From Bdellovibrionaceae bacterium UBA6502 (lineage in GTDB: Bacteria; Bdellovibrionota; Bdellovibrionia; Bdellovibrionales; UBA840): a DNA stretch of 64,000 bases. The notes below the pieces were generated by a model that was not told where the DNA came from, made no database searches, and worked only from the letters and a program-made list of their open reading frames with translations. The stretch is from NCBI GenBank assembly GCA_002436415.1, contig DJMA01000004.1, forward strand, positions 1-64,000. Reading direction: 5' to 3'. This document shows positions 9,709-19,200 of this stretch, one piece after another. Position numbers and translations under genes: made by a program. Numbering within the stretch: the stretch's first letter is position 1; every line of letters begins with the position of its first letter.

Positions 9709-10989
9709 ATGTTAGATATTAAAAGAATTGAAGAAGAACCACAAAAATTTAAAGACAATTTAAAAAATCGTGGAGGAGATTCCTCTGAGATCGATCGCAT
9801 TCTTGAGTTAAACAAGAAAAGGAAAGAGTCGATTGCTGAAGCGGAAGAAAAGAAAGCAGAGCTAAACAGGGTTTCTAAAGAAATCGCATTGATGAAAAAA
9901 AACAAAGAAGATGCCAACGACAAAATTATGGCTATGCGTGAACTTGGCTCGACGGTTAAAAACTTAGAAAAAACAGCTGCTGAAGTAAAAGATAATTTTG
10001 AGATGCAGTTAGCTGGAATTCCTAATTTATGTCATGACTCTGTACCCGTTGGGGCTTCTGAAGACGAGAACAAGCTTGTTCATCGTGTAGGTGAACCTAA
10101 GAAACTTTCCTTTGCAGCTAAAACACATGACGAAATCGGAGAGCAGTTAGGCCTTCTTGATTTTGATAGAGCCGCTAAAGTTACGGGAGCTCGATTCGCT
10201 TTCTTGCGTGGTCAAGTGGCCCGTCTTGAAAGAGCATTAGCGCAATTTATGCTAGACACTCATGTTGAAGAACATGGTTACGAAGAATTTGTAACTCCTT
10301 ATATGGTCAATGAAAAGGCCTTGTTTGGTACTGGACAGTTTCCTAAATTTAAAGAAGATGTTTTTCATATCGAGCCTCTTCCATACCATCTGATTCCTAC
10401 GGCGGAGGTAACACTAACAAATTATTTCGCCGATGAAATGTTAAGTGCTGATGATCTTCCTTATATGTTCACCGCTTTCTCTCCTTGTTTTCGATCTGAA
10501 GCGGGTTCTCATGGTAGAGACACAAAGGGTCTGATAAGGCAGCATCAGTTTCACAAAGTTGAAATGGTACATTTAGCTCACCCGGATAAATCTTATGAGA
10601 TGCATGATAAGATGTTAGGTCATGCAGAAAGTATTCTAAAAAGTTTGGAGCTTCCTTATGAAGTAGTGGCTCTGTGTACCGGAGACATTGGTTTCAGCGC
10701 AGCGAAATGCTATGACATCAATGTTTGGTTGCCAGGCCAAGACACCTATAGAGAAATCAGTAGCTGCTCAAACTGTGAAGATTTCCAAGCGAGAAGAGCG
10801 AACATTCGTTTTAAAGAAAAGGGCGAGAAAAAACCAAAGTACGTTCATACTTTAAACGGTTCAGGCCTTGCGGTTGGAAGAACTCTTTTAGCAGTATTAG
10901 AAAACTACCAACAAGAAGATGGTAGTGTTTTGATTCCTGAGGTTCTGAGAAAATATATGAATGGAAAAGATAAAATTGTCGCCATTTAA
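9709..10989 (+). CDS. serS: Seryl-tRNA synthetase
   Basis: Class II aminoacyl-tRNA synthetase that charges tRNA-Ser and tRNA-Sec. The 426-aa length is usual. An N-terminal long coiled-coil arm (about 25-110, rich in E/K/L) that grips the tRNA variable arm is visible. Class II motifs follow: the TAEV segment (HLIPTAEVTLTNYF), motif 2 with FRSEAGSHGRDTKG, and motif 3 with GSGLAVGRTLLAVLENYQ. It is co-transcribed with the upstream membrane genes; the next gene overlaps its 3' end. Two of its substrate tRNAs, Ser(UGA) and Ser(GCU), are in this window. Confidence 0.97.
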   Translation: MLDIKRIEEEPQKFKDNLKNRGGDSSEIDRILELNKKRKESIAEAEEKKAELNRVSKEIALMKKNKEDANDKIMAMRELGSTVKNLEKTAAEVKDNFEMQLAGIPNLCHDSVPVGASEDENKLVHRVGEPKKLSFAAKTHDEIGEQLGLLDFDRAAKVTGARFAFLRGQVARLERALAQFMLDTHVEEHGYEEFVTPYMVNEKALFGTGQFPKFKEDVFHIEPLPYHLIPTAEVTLTNYFADEMLSADDLPYMFTAFSPCFRSEAGSHGRDTKGLIRQHQFHKVEMVHLAHPDKSYEMHDKMLGHAESILKSLELPYEVVALCTGDIGFSAAKCYDINVWLPGQDTYREISSCSNCEDFQARRANIRFKEKGEKKPKYVHTLNGSGLAVGRTLLAVLENYQQEDGSVLIPEVLRKYMNGKDKIVAI

Positions 10990-11638
10990 GAAGCTGTGGC
11001 CCCTTTTCTTTGCGGGCCTTGTCTTGCCCATGGATTTGACCAAGTGGCATAAGACTAACTTTTTATTCAAGGCAGCTCCTGATTATACTTCTGACAAGAA
11101 ATCAATTTTCATTAATTCTGAAGATGATCTAGGGGGTTACTTTTATCGCTTGGATAAAGAGATTCCATTAAGCTCTGATTCTAAAGTAAAGTTTCAGTAC
11201 CAAGTTCAACAGTTTCCTAAAGTGAGCATTAAGCTTCCTTTTGATAAAAAAAACGATGATTACCCCGTGCGTTTGGGATTAGTCATTGGTGGTGGGGAAG
11301 AAGCCGATATTCCATCCGCGGTTAAATCACGCTTGGGGCTTTCCACGAAGATTTCTAATGTATTGTATTTTGCTCCAGCTAAAGTTAGCGAAAAAAATAT
11401 TTTCTGTGGTGATTCGCCACACAATAATTATGCAATTTATTGTGTACTGCCTTCAGATCTTTCGCAGAAAGAATTTGAGTTGGATGTTTTAAAGTATTTA
11501 AAACAAGTTAAAAATCTAGATTATTCAGCAAGCCTATTGGGCCTTTGGATTTTTGCAGACACCGACGATTCAGAATCCAAGTCCAGTGTGAAGATCAACA
11601 ATATTGAAATTGTGTCTGCTGCCAAAAGTAGTAAGTAA
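10961..11638 (+). CDS. Exported protein of unknown function
   Basis: A 225-aa product whose ATG lies 29 bp inside the end of serS, so it is translationally coupled if this start is right. A TTG at 10976 is an alternative. Residues 8-24 (PFKKLWPLFFAGLVLPM) look like a signal peptide or membrane anchor. The mature part has beta-rich segments and two cysteines (IFCGDSPHNN..IYCVLP) that could form a disulfide. No family is recognised. Confidence 0.65.
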   Translation: MEKIKLSPFKKLWPLFFAGLVLPMDLTKWHKTNFLFKAAPDYTSDKKSIFINSEDDLGGYFYRLDKEIPLSSDSKVKFQYQVQQFPKVSIKLPFDKKNDDYPVRLGLVIGGGEEADIPSAVKSRLGLSTKISNVLYFAPAKVSEKNIFCGDSPHNNYAIYCVLPSDLSQKEFELDVLKYLKQVKNLDYSASLLGLWIFADTDDSESKSSVKINNIEIVSAAKSSK

Positions 11639-11641
11639 AAA

Positions 11642-12796
11642 TTAGGCTCTAGTTAGTTGGTATTGGCTATCTAGAAACTGATTGTATCGATTCCAGTAGT
11701 GATCTTTCTTTAAAATTGTTCCAGTCACCAAACCTTGGTAGATGGCACCAACCTTTACTTCAATATCAGACATAATATGATTACCGATTTCTATTCTTAA
11801 GCGAACTATGTTTCCTTTTTTCAGCCAAGTTTTTTCTTGGTGAAACCCGATTCCTCTTTTTGCTACGCTCACAACGTCTAAGATTTCATTATCGATGGGC
11901 TCGCTGTTTTCGTTTAGTAAAACAGCCTCACAACGAACCGGGTAGCGTCTCTCTGTTCTCTGAATTGGCAGAGCTGGGTTAGGAAGCAGCTGCATGATAT
12001 CCTCATGCCCAAGGTAGCTGTTCATAAGGTTTCTTAGGTTTTCCGGTCTTATTTCACCTAGAACCCTCGGGTTCTGATTAAGGATGAATTGAAAACAATC
12101 CGGAGTTAAAAAGTGTTCTTTTGAAGTATTAAAAATGTCTTTTGCAATGAAGTTTGTATTACTAGTTTCTGATAAGAGGTATTTAGCAATTTCATTTTTA
12201 AGTGGCAGAACGGATTTTGTTAGTTTATGCAGACAACCTCTAAACGAAGCATAATAAAACATAGAATCCGTATTTCTTAAATTGTATTTTTTAGGTCCAA
12301 ATTTGTTTAAACAACTAAATCCCATTTCGTCTAATATTTCTGTACATTTCGAATCTAAATCAGAAACATAAAAACGACTTAAGAAAGTATAGGAGTCGAT
12401 AATTTGTAGGGCGTGTTTGATGAGGCTAAACTTTAGCTCTTGTTCTTCTTTGAAGAAAGGGGCTGTGCAAATATCAGTGAGTTCAGCAAAACGGTAGTAA
12501 CCAATTTTCTTTGGAACGGAAACACTTACCTCGATAGGCAGAGGAAAAGCACCATTTTGAATGATGCAAACGGAACCAACTAGTTTGGAATCGTGTCTCG
12601 CAATGATTGTACAAGATTGAGGCGAAAAATAATAAGCCGGAAAAACATCTGAGGCGGGATAATTTTTTGCCACCAAGTTTTTTAAATCTTCAAAATCCTG
12701 AACCGTAGTTGCGAAGCTGTATTCAAGCTTTCCATCTACTTTTTTTGTTCGACCGATGAATTCTTCTGTGAGTAAAATTTTTCTTAACATACGCAA
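11642..12796 (-). CDS. GNAT-like/FeeM-like domain fused to PilZ-like domain
   Basis: A 384-aa cytosolic protein. Residues about 25-185 resemble the acyltransferase fold of N-acyl amino acid synthase (FeeM)-like GNAT proteins: a pattern of Y/F-rich strands, TDICTAPFF, and a final MGFSCLNKFGPKKY segment. Residues about 280-370 look like a PilZ c-di-GMP receptor domain. The RxxxR motif is intact (R284-YPV-R288). The second motif, normally [D/N]xSxxG, reads SVAKRG at 310-315, so its Asp/Asn and Ser positions are changed. c-di-GMP binding is therefore possible but not assured. The gene converges on the serS operon with only 3 bp between stops. Confidence 0.65.
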   Translation of the reverse strand: MRMLRKILLTEEFIGRTKKVDGKLEYSFATTVQDFEDLKNLVAKNYPASDVFPAYYFSPQSCTIIARHDSKLVGSVCIIQNGAFPLPIEVSVSVPKKIGYYRFAELTDICTAPFFKEEQELKFSLIKHALQIIDSYTFLSRFYVSDLDSKCTEILDEMGFSCLNKFGPKKYNLRNTDSMFYYASFRGCLHKLTKSVLPLKNEIAKYLLSETSNTNFIAKDIFNTSKEHFLTPDCFQFILNQNPRVLGEIRPENLRNLMNSYLGHEDIMQLLPNPALPIQRTERRYPVRCEAVLLNENSEPIDNEILDVVSVAKRGIGFHQEKTWLKKGNIVRLRIEIGNHIMSDIEVKVGAIYQGLVTGTILKKDHYWNRYNQFLDSQYQLTRA

Positions 12797-13118
12797 TCGT
12801 CCCCAAAGTCGTTAAAACCAAATATATTTTCTTATCGAACTTTGGTCTAAATACTTTAGTTTAGTAGACGCCTCTAAATCCTTGGAAAGTTTCAAACTTT
12901 GTCGAAGTTTTATCTTAACAATTGGTTAGCTAGCTAAAGCTTAGAATCTTATTGAAAGTGTCGAAATAATGACTTTTTCCAAAAATCTTTGTTTTTTCCT
13001 AATACAAAAAAATTTCGTCTTGGTTAATATTTTTACTGTTCTTTCTTAAGTCCAGCTTTGGAATCGAGATTTATTGTTTAAAATGCAACAGAATGTCAAA
13101 TACTGCTACTATATAAGA
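12797..13118. other. Divergent intergenic region
   Basis: AT-rich spacer between two divergent genes. No ORF with a ribosome-binding site, no repeat and no clear promoter pair is seen. Confidence 0.35.
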
Positions 13119-14072
13119 ATGGAAAAGAAGCTAAGCGAGCAATATGCCGGTGTATTAACTTGGGTGATTCAAAATACAGCTGTAAGCCCAGCAGACTGTT
13201 ATGTGTTTATGAAGTCAAATGAGCGCTTCGTTCAATTTCAAAAGAAACAAGGGATTACTCGAAAAAATTTAATTAAAAAATTAATGGCCGAAGGCCAGGA
13301 TGCCTTGTTCATTCGTAAAGAAGACCTAAATCATTATATAGATTTTTTAGAAAGATTTTTGATGACGGACTATGCCCGAAGAAAAATCATGCAGTTTATA
13401 AAAGAAGAGAGATATCATTTATTAGAGTTTCCAGTCGGTATTCAGATTAGTCATGGATTGAAGGTTAAGATCAAAGATAGTCTTCCTGAGGGATTTGAGT
13501 TCAGCTATATGGATTCATTTCTAGAGGACACTAAAGTTAGTGTTGAGGACGAGGAGCGTGAGAGTCGTATCTTAGAAGTTTTGTATGATGATATTGGTTT
13601 GGGTTCGGATGCTGAGAATTCGCAAGACGATGATGCTAAACATGATGAAGTCATTGAGCTTATGAATCAAATGGCGAACCTTAGGGAAGAGAATGATCAT
13701 CTTCGAGATCGTTTAAAAGAAATCGATGAAAAAGAAAAAGAGATTCGTAAGACTTATGACGAGTTGTATTCTGTAGAAGGTGATAAAAATCAATTACAAA
13801 AAATCACCGAAGGCCTTCAGAGAAAGTTAAAAATTGCCGAAGCGGAACTGGAACAGTTAAAAGACACCGGTGGTTTCGGCGACGCTAAGTTGAAAAAGGA
13901 AAATGAAAAGCTTGAGAAAAGAGTGGAAGAGTTCCGCGAAGAGGCTAAGGAATTTAAACTAAAGCTTGGCAGAGAAATGGAAGAAACCAAAAAGTTGAAG
14001 CGAGAATTGCAAGAAACCAGTTCGAGATTAAACAAAACGGCGATGGCCCTAAAAAAGGTATCTAGTAAATAG
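13119..14072 (+). CDS. Coiled-coil protein with N-terminal domain of unknown function
   Basis: About 317 aa from the ATG at 13119 (MEKKLSEQYAG). In-frame TTG 13074 and ATG 13083 would extend it. The first 130 residues form a compact domain containing SNERFVQFQKKQGITRKNL..ALFIRKEDLNHYIDFLERFL. This pattern loosely recalls the N-terminal module that precedes HD-GYP and PilZ domains in Bdellovibrio-type proteins (inference). Residues about 175-315 are a long charged coiled coil. There is no membrane segment. It may be a scaffold or signalling adaptor; function unknown. Confidence 0.7.
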   Translation: MEKKLSEQYAGVLTWVIQNTAVSPADCYVFMKSNERFVQFQKKQGITRKNLIKKLMAEGQDALFIRKEDLNHYIDFLERFLMTDYARRKIMQFIKEERYHLLEFPVGIQISHGLKVKIKDSLPEGFEFSYMDSFLEDTKVSVEDEERESRILEVLYDDIGLGSDAENSQDDDAKHDEVIELMNQMANLREENDHLRDRLKEIDEKEKEIRKTYDELYSVEGDKNQLQKITEGLQRKLKIAEAELEQLKDTGGFGDAKLKKENEKLEKRVEEFREEAKEFKLKLGREMEETKKLKRELQETSSRLNKTAMALKKVSSK

Positions 14073-14180
14073 AATCACTTTTTAATTTGTTAAGCTTTCT
14101 AGACTTCAGTTTAAGGTTTTGTTTATAAATATCAAAATTAGAATCAAATAAGTCCTTTAAAATCAATACCTTAGAATAAA

Positions 14181-14250
14181 TCAAACGTTCGTTTTAAAAA
14201 TCACTTGATATTTTTCGCACACAAACCGAAGATAGAACAAACGTTTGAAT
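14181..14250 (+). promoter_or_regulatory. Candidate TetR-type operators of the efflux operon
   Basis: Two related sites lie just upstream of the TolC-like gene: TCAAACGTTCGTTTTAA (14181-14197), an AAAC-N4-GTTT inverted repeat, and AACAAACGTTTGAAT (about 14237-14250), with the perfect palindrome CAAACGTTTG. They share CAAACGTT. A TetR regulator is the last gene of the operon, so autoregulation is the natural inference. No direct evidence of binding. Confidence 0.5.
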
Positions 14251-14264
14251 TTTGGAGGTTGATT

Positions 14265-15563
14265 TTGAAGAGCTTGGCTATAATTTTGAATGTACTGTTA
14301 GTCAGTATAAGCTCCTTTGCCGCTACGACGGTCCACAATGTAAGTTTGGATGAGGCCGTTAAACTAGCAAAAGAGAATAGTGAAGATTTGGAGTTGTCGA
14401 TACAGGCAATAGAAAACAATGAAAGTATTTATCGAGAAGTATTGGGTACGGCATTACCGCAACTTACTTTCGATGCTACTTGGCAGAAGTACTTTATGAA
14501 GCCAGTCTTCTTCGGAAACGCGGTTGACTTAAATTATCAGCTAAGTTCCACTCTATCGGTTTCACAAACCCTGTGGGCTTTTGGAAGAGTAGGGGCAGCG
14601 ATTGATGCAGCTAAAGCCGGTAAACAGTTGGGTGAGCTTGATAAGCAACTTACGGAAGATCAAATTGAGTACCTAGCAAGAGCCGCTTACTACTCTGCTT
14701 TATTTTCAAAGAAAAATCTTGAAATCGCAAATCAATCTTTAGCATCCGCCAAACAAAATCTTTCCATTTTACAGCAAAAATTTTCTGGTGGTAGACCTCC
14801 ACAAAGTGATTTGGTTCGATTGCAAGCTGACGTTGCTTCGAGAATACCTCAAGTTAAAACCGCGGAATTAAATTATAAGCAAGCTAAGTGGTCACTGGCG
14901 CAAGTGATCGGTGTTAGTTTAGAAGAAGAGGTAAACCTAACCACAAAATTTGACCAAGCATTCAAGGTTTTGGCTTACGATAAGTTAAAAGAAAAACTGA
15001 ATGACAAGGTTCCAAGTATTCAAGCTTTAGATCAATCCATTGCTTACGCAGCTGAGTCGGCAAAGGTTTACAATGCTGCAGACCTACCAACTATAACTGC
15101 AGTGGCTGCTTACTCTTATGCTGGTGCTGGTTCTGATCCGTTAACAAGTGAAGACTTGAGATCTTCTTCATATGCAGGTGTTAATATTTCTTGGAACATC
15201 TGGGACGGTGGAAGCACTAGAGCAAAAGCGCAGCAAGCTAGAATAAATAAAAAGATTGCAGAACTTACTAAAAAGAAACAGTTAGAAGGTTTGGAATTAA
15301 AACTTGCACAAACTTGGAAAACTTACCAAACTCTTGTGGAAAGTCATGATTCGGCTAAGAAAGCAGTTCAACTTGCAGAGCGATCTTTTAAAATCGCACA
15401 AAAAAGATTTAGAACTGGTCAAACTTCTTTGACAGAGATGAACTCAACAGACCTAGCACTAACCCAAGCTAGAATTGGATTGGCACAAAACATTTTTGCT
15501 ATCCACGACACGCTAGCGCAATTAGCTAACATTTTATCTTTGAACCCAGGAGAATTACTGTGA
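14265..15563 (+). CDS. TolC-family outer-membrane efflux protein
   Basis: Outer-membrane channel of a tripartite efflux system. The preferred start is TTG 14265, six bases after GGAGG (14254-14258). It gives a clean signal peptide (MKSLAIILNVLLVSISSFA / ATT). A longer ORF from 14205 adds 20 unlikely residues. The mature protein shows the two homologous halves of OEP repeats: LDEAVKLAKENSEDLEL near the N-terminus, long heptad-rich helices, the WNIWDGGSTRAKAQQA pattern in the second half, and RTGQTSLTEMNSTDLALTQA near the end. It overlaps the next gene by 4 bp (GTGA), so the adaptor is coupled to it. Confidence 0.93.
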   Translation: MKSLAIILNVLLVSISSFAATTVHNVSLDEAVKLAKENSEDLELSIQAIENNESIYREVLGTALPQLTFDATWQKYFMKPVFFGNAVDLNYQLSSTLSVSQTLWAFGRVGAAIDAAKAGKQLGELDKQLTEDQIEYLARAAYYSALFSKKNLEIANQSLASAKQNLSILQQKFSGGRPPQSDLVRLQADVASRIPQVKTAELNYKQAKWSLAQVIGVSLEEEVNLTTKFDQAFKVLAYDKLKEKLNDKVPSIQALDQSIAYAAESAKVYNAADLPTITAVAAYSYAGAGSDPLTSEDLRSSSYAGVNISWNIWDGGSTRAKAQQARINKKIAELTKKKQLEGLELKLAQTWKTYQTLVESHDSAKKAVQLAERSFKIAQKRFRTGQTSLTEMNSTDLALTQARIGLAQNIFAIHDTLAQLANILSLNPGELL

Positions 15564-16273
15564 AGGCAAATAATATATTAAGAGTTGGTTTGTATATTGG
15601 ATTGATTGCAGTTTTTGCAGTAGCCGCACAAATCAAAAAATCAAGTATCATGGAGGCCAGACAGCAGGTCTCTGTCAGTATTCCAAATCAGGTTGCAGAA
15701 TTTGGACAGCCTGTTGATGTTGAAGTTTTAAAGCGCTCCCAGTTAGTTGATGTACACAGAGTAAGCTTAGACTCATCTTCAATTAAGAATGACTCTGCCA
15801 CTACTTACTTTAGTCAAAAGGAACTGAGCTTGGTAAGGGCGGGACAAAAAGTTCTTCACCCACATACTGAAAAGGTGATTGGTGAATTGAAATCTATTTC
15901 TTCATCACCCGATATTGCAACGGCTTTGTATCCAGCAAAAATCAAATTTACAGAGAGCATTGAATTAGATAATCCCGTGGTGGATATCGTTGTAACAAAT
16001 CTTAAGAACACCCTTTCGGTTCCAGTAGAAGCATTAAACCGTGCGGCTGGAAACGATACCGTTGAGGTTTGGGTAGTTGGTGAAGATCAAAAGGCCAATC
16101 CAAGAAAAGTAAGCTTGGGTTTACACACAGCTCATCGTGTTGAAATCAAACAAGGTCTTAGCGTTGGGGATAAAGTTGTGGTTAACGGGTATAAGTACCT
16201 AAACCCAAATCAAAAAGCCCGAGTAAGAAACTGTGAAAATTGTAATGATAATGTTCAAGAGGTGGCACAATGA
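15560..16273 (+). CDS. Short periplasmic adaptor (HlyD/MFP-like) lacking hairpin and lipoyl domains
   Basis: Membrane-fusion protein that should link the RND pump and the TolC channel. The start is GTG overlapping the previous stop; AGGAGA precedes it. An N-terminal membrane anchor (VGLYIGLIAVFAVAAQI) is followed by about 200 residues. The C-terminal part matches the adaptor membrane-proximal domain (VPVEALNRAAGNDTVEVWVVGE..VSLGLHTAHRVEIKQGLSVGDKVVVNGY). At 237 aa it is well below the usual 350-400, and I see no long alpha-hairpin or biotinyl-lipoyl half-motifs. A CENC pair is near the C-terminus. It overlaps the pump gene by 4 bp (ATGA). Confidence 0.8.
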   Translation: MKANNILRVGLYIGLIAVFAVAAQIKKSSIMEARQQVSVSIPNQVAEFGQPVDVEVLKRSQLVDVHRVSLDSSSIKNDSATTYFSQKELSLVRAGQKVLHPHTEKVIGELKSISSSPDIATALYPAKIKFTESIELDNPVVDIVVTNLKNTLSVPVEALNRAAGNDTVEVWVVGEDQKANPRKVSLGLHTAHRVEIKQGLSVGDKVVVNGYKYLNPNQKARVRNCENCNDNVQEVAQ

Positions 16274-19200
16274 TTGAAGTATTTGTAAAACGACCAGCCA
16301 TGACGATTGTTTTTATTTTGCTCTTTGTTTTGTTGGGTTTCGTATCCTTCTTTAATCTTAACGTTGAGCAGAGCCCAAGGATTGATTTCCCCCTTGTGTC
16401 AGTTAATGTAACTTACCCTGGAGCCTCACCTGAAGAAATTGAAACACAGATCATTAAAAAAGTAGAAGACGTTGTTGTTGAGATTTCTGAAATCAAAAGC
16501 ATTAAAAGTAGATCCTTTGAAAACTTTGGTTATGTATTAATCGAGTTTAAACTTTCAGCGGACGTAAACGTTAAGTCTTCTGAGGTTAAGGATAAGGTTG
16601 ACGCAATTGTAAATGAGCTTCCAGATGGAATCGACAAACCGATTGTGAGTCGCGTGGATCCGTTCTCTAAGTCTGTGGTTGAGGTTGCGCTTACTAGTGA
16701 AAAGCACACTCCAAAAGAACTTTTTGAGTTTGCTGATAAAAAGCTTAAAAACCAATTCTCTAAGATTTCAGGAGTGGGAACTGTTGATTTGTTTGGTGGA
16801 GAAGAGCGCGAAATCCGTGTTGAACTTGATCCAGTCCAAATGAAATCAAAGTACATTTCAATCAACGAAGTTGTTAGCGCGCTGAGTACTCAAAATTTAA
16901 ATGTACCTGGTGGTAACATTGAGAGAGATAAAAACAATATTTCTGTCCGTTTTGTTGGAGAGTTTAATACATTAGAAAAAATTAGAAAACTTCCTTTGAA
17001 GGCTTCTGATGGTAATAGTTTTACCTTAGAAGAAGTTGCTAAGGTTTACGATGGTTCAAAGAAACCGGAAACGCTATCTCGCTTTAACCTTAAGCCTGTT
17101 GTTACAATGTCGATTAAGAAAATTTCGGACGGTAACGAAGTTGAAGTTGGTGAGGGTATTGTTGGTCTTTTACCAGAACTTCAAAAAAGCTTACCCGAAG
17201 GCATGAAACTTGAAGTTGCCTCAGATACTTCTACTTTTATCGTAAAAGAGACGATGAGTACTCTTCAAGGAATTGGTTTAGGGATTATCTTAACCGTTCT
17301 GATTCTGTTTTTCTTTTCAGGAAACTGGCGTTTAACAGTAATTGCTGCTGTGGTGATTCCATCCTCTGTGATTTCAGCACTTTTATTGATGGATTTCTCA
17401 GCTTTCACTATCAACTTTATTACACTTCTTTCTATGGCAACTTCGTTGGGGACATTGATTGCAAATGCCATTGTTATCATTGAATCGGTGATGGTTCATC
17501 TGGAAATGGGTAAGTCTCCTCAACAAGCTGCCATTGATGGAACGAAAGATGTAGTGATTCCGGTTTTAGCATCTTGTGGTACTAACCTAGTGGTGTTCAC
17601 GCCAATCGCTTTCATGGGCGGTATTGTTGGTCAGTTTATGTTGCAATTCGGTTTATCCGTTGTTTATGCAACAATATTTTCATTGATCGCATCTTTCACT
17701 TTAACTCCTATGATGTGTGGAGCTTTGTTAAAGCCGATTGATAAAGACGCTGATAAGAAAGAAAATTTTCTTGTACGCGGGACAAATGCCATTGTTGGTT
17801 TTATTTTAAAAGAATACAAAAAAATATTTGCTGTGATGTTTAAGTACCCTAAAACTTGGATTCTTTTGGTTTTGGGTTCATTGGTTTGGACATTTAGTTT
17901 AGCACCATATGTTGGTAACGAATTTATTCCAACCTCTGATGAAGACAGAATTCAAATTAACCTAACTCTTCCACAGGGATCTACGATTTGGGAAACTAGT
18001 CGTGTATCTAAAGAAGTTGAAGCTTTGGCAGGGAATGTACCTGAGGTTAAGAATACTTTAGCGGTATTGGGTGAAAACGGAACGGAAAACGCAAAGATCA
18101 TTTTATCTTTAAAAGACAAAGAGTTTAGAAGTAGATCTGATGTAGAAATTATTACTGAGCTTACTCCTGAAGTAGCTAAAATTCCAAACGTTGAAGCGGA
18201 GTTTAAACGAGGCGACGGCGGTGGCGGCGGAAATGCCGATATTTCCGTGAATGTATTGGGTGATGATTACCAAGAGATGGTGAAGATTTCTAAAAAGCTC
18301 AATGAAATCATGAGAGACTCAGGATACTTTCGTTCTTTGACTTCCTCTTATAAGGCCCCCAAGGAAGAGGTTCAATTCATTCCGGATCTAAATAAGCTTG
18401 AGCAATATGGTGTGAACGGAGCACTTCTAGGTTCTACGATTCGAGCTTCGATTTATGGAGATGAATCGAATGTTTATAAAGAAGCTGGGGAAGAGTACGA
18501 CATTAGAGTAGAGGTTGGTGAAAACTATAAAGGAACACCTCAAGATCTTGAGAACATCACAATCCTTACAAGCTTTGGTTTGGTTTCTTTATCAGATCTT
18601 GGTAGATTTGAAAGAACTAGTGCTATCCCTAACATCTGGAGACGTGACCGATTTAGAATTATTCAGTTAAATGGATATCTAGCAAAATCTACTGCGGGAA
18701 CTGTACAAGCAGAATTGATGGCAGAATTCGATAAGTTAGAATGGCCGGAAGCTTACAGTTATCAATTTGTAGGTAACTCAGAGTCTCAAGAAGAATCGGG
18801 AAGAGAGATTGGTAAAGCTTTTGGTTTGGCCATTCTTTTAACTTTCATGTTATTAACAGCGATTCTAAACTCCTTCGTTCATCCGATTACAATTTCATCT
18901 TCGATTATCACAAGTTTCGGTGGTGTGTTTGTACTATTGTTTTTCTTCGATGCATCTATAAACATTGCTTCCATGCTTGGTATAGTGATGCTAGTTGGAT
19001 TGGTGGTAAATAACGCGATCTTAATTCTAGATCAGACGATGGTTGTTCAAAATAGAGGTGTTGAGGACATTAAAGAAGCACTTTGGCAGGGGATTGATGA
19101 GAAGTTCCGTGCCGTCTTAATGACGTCCATTGCAATTATCGCTGGTGCTTTACCACAAACATGGTCTCCTGACTTGGCAAAAGCTTCCATGGGACTTGTG

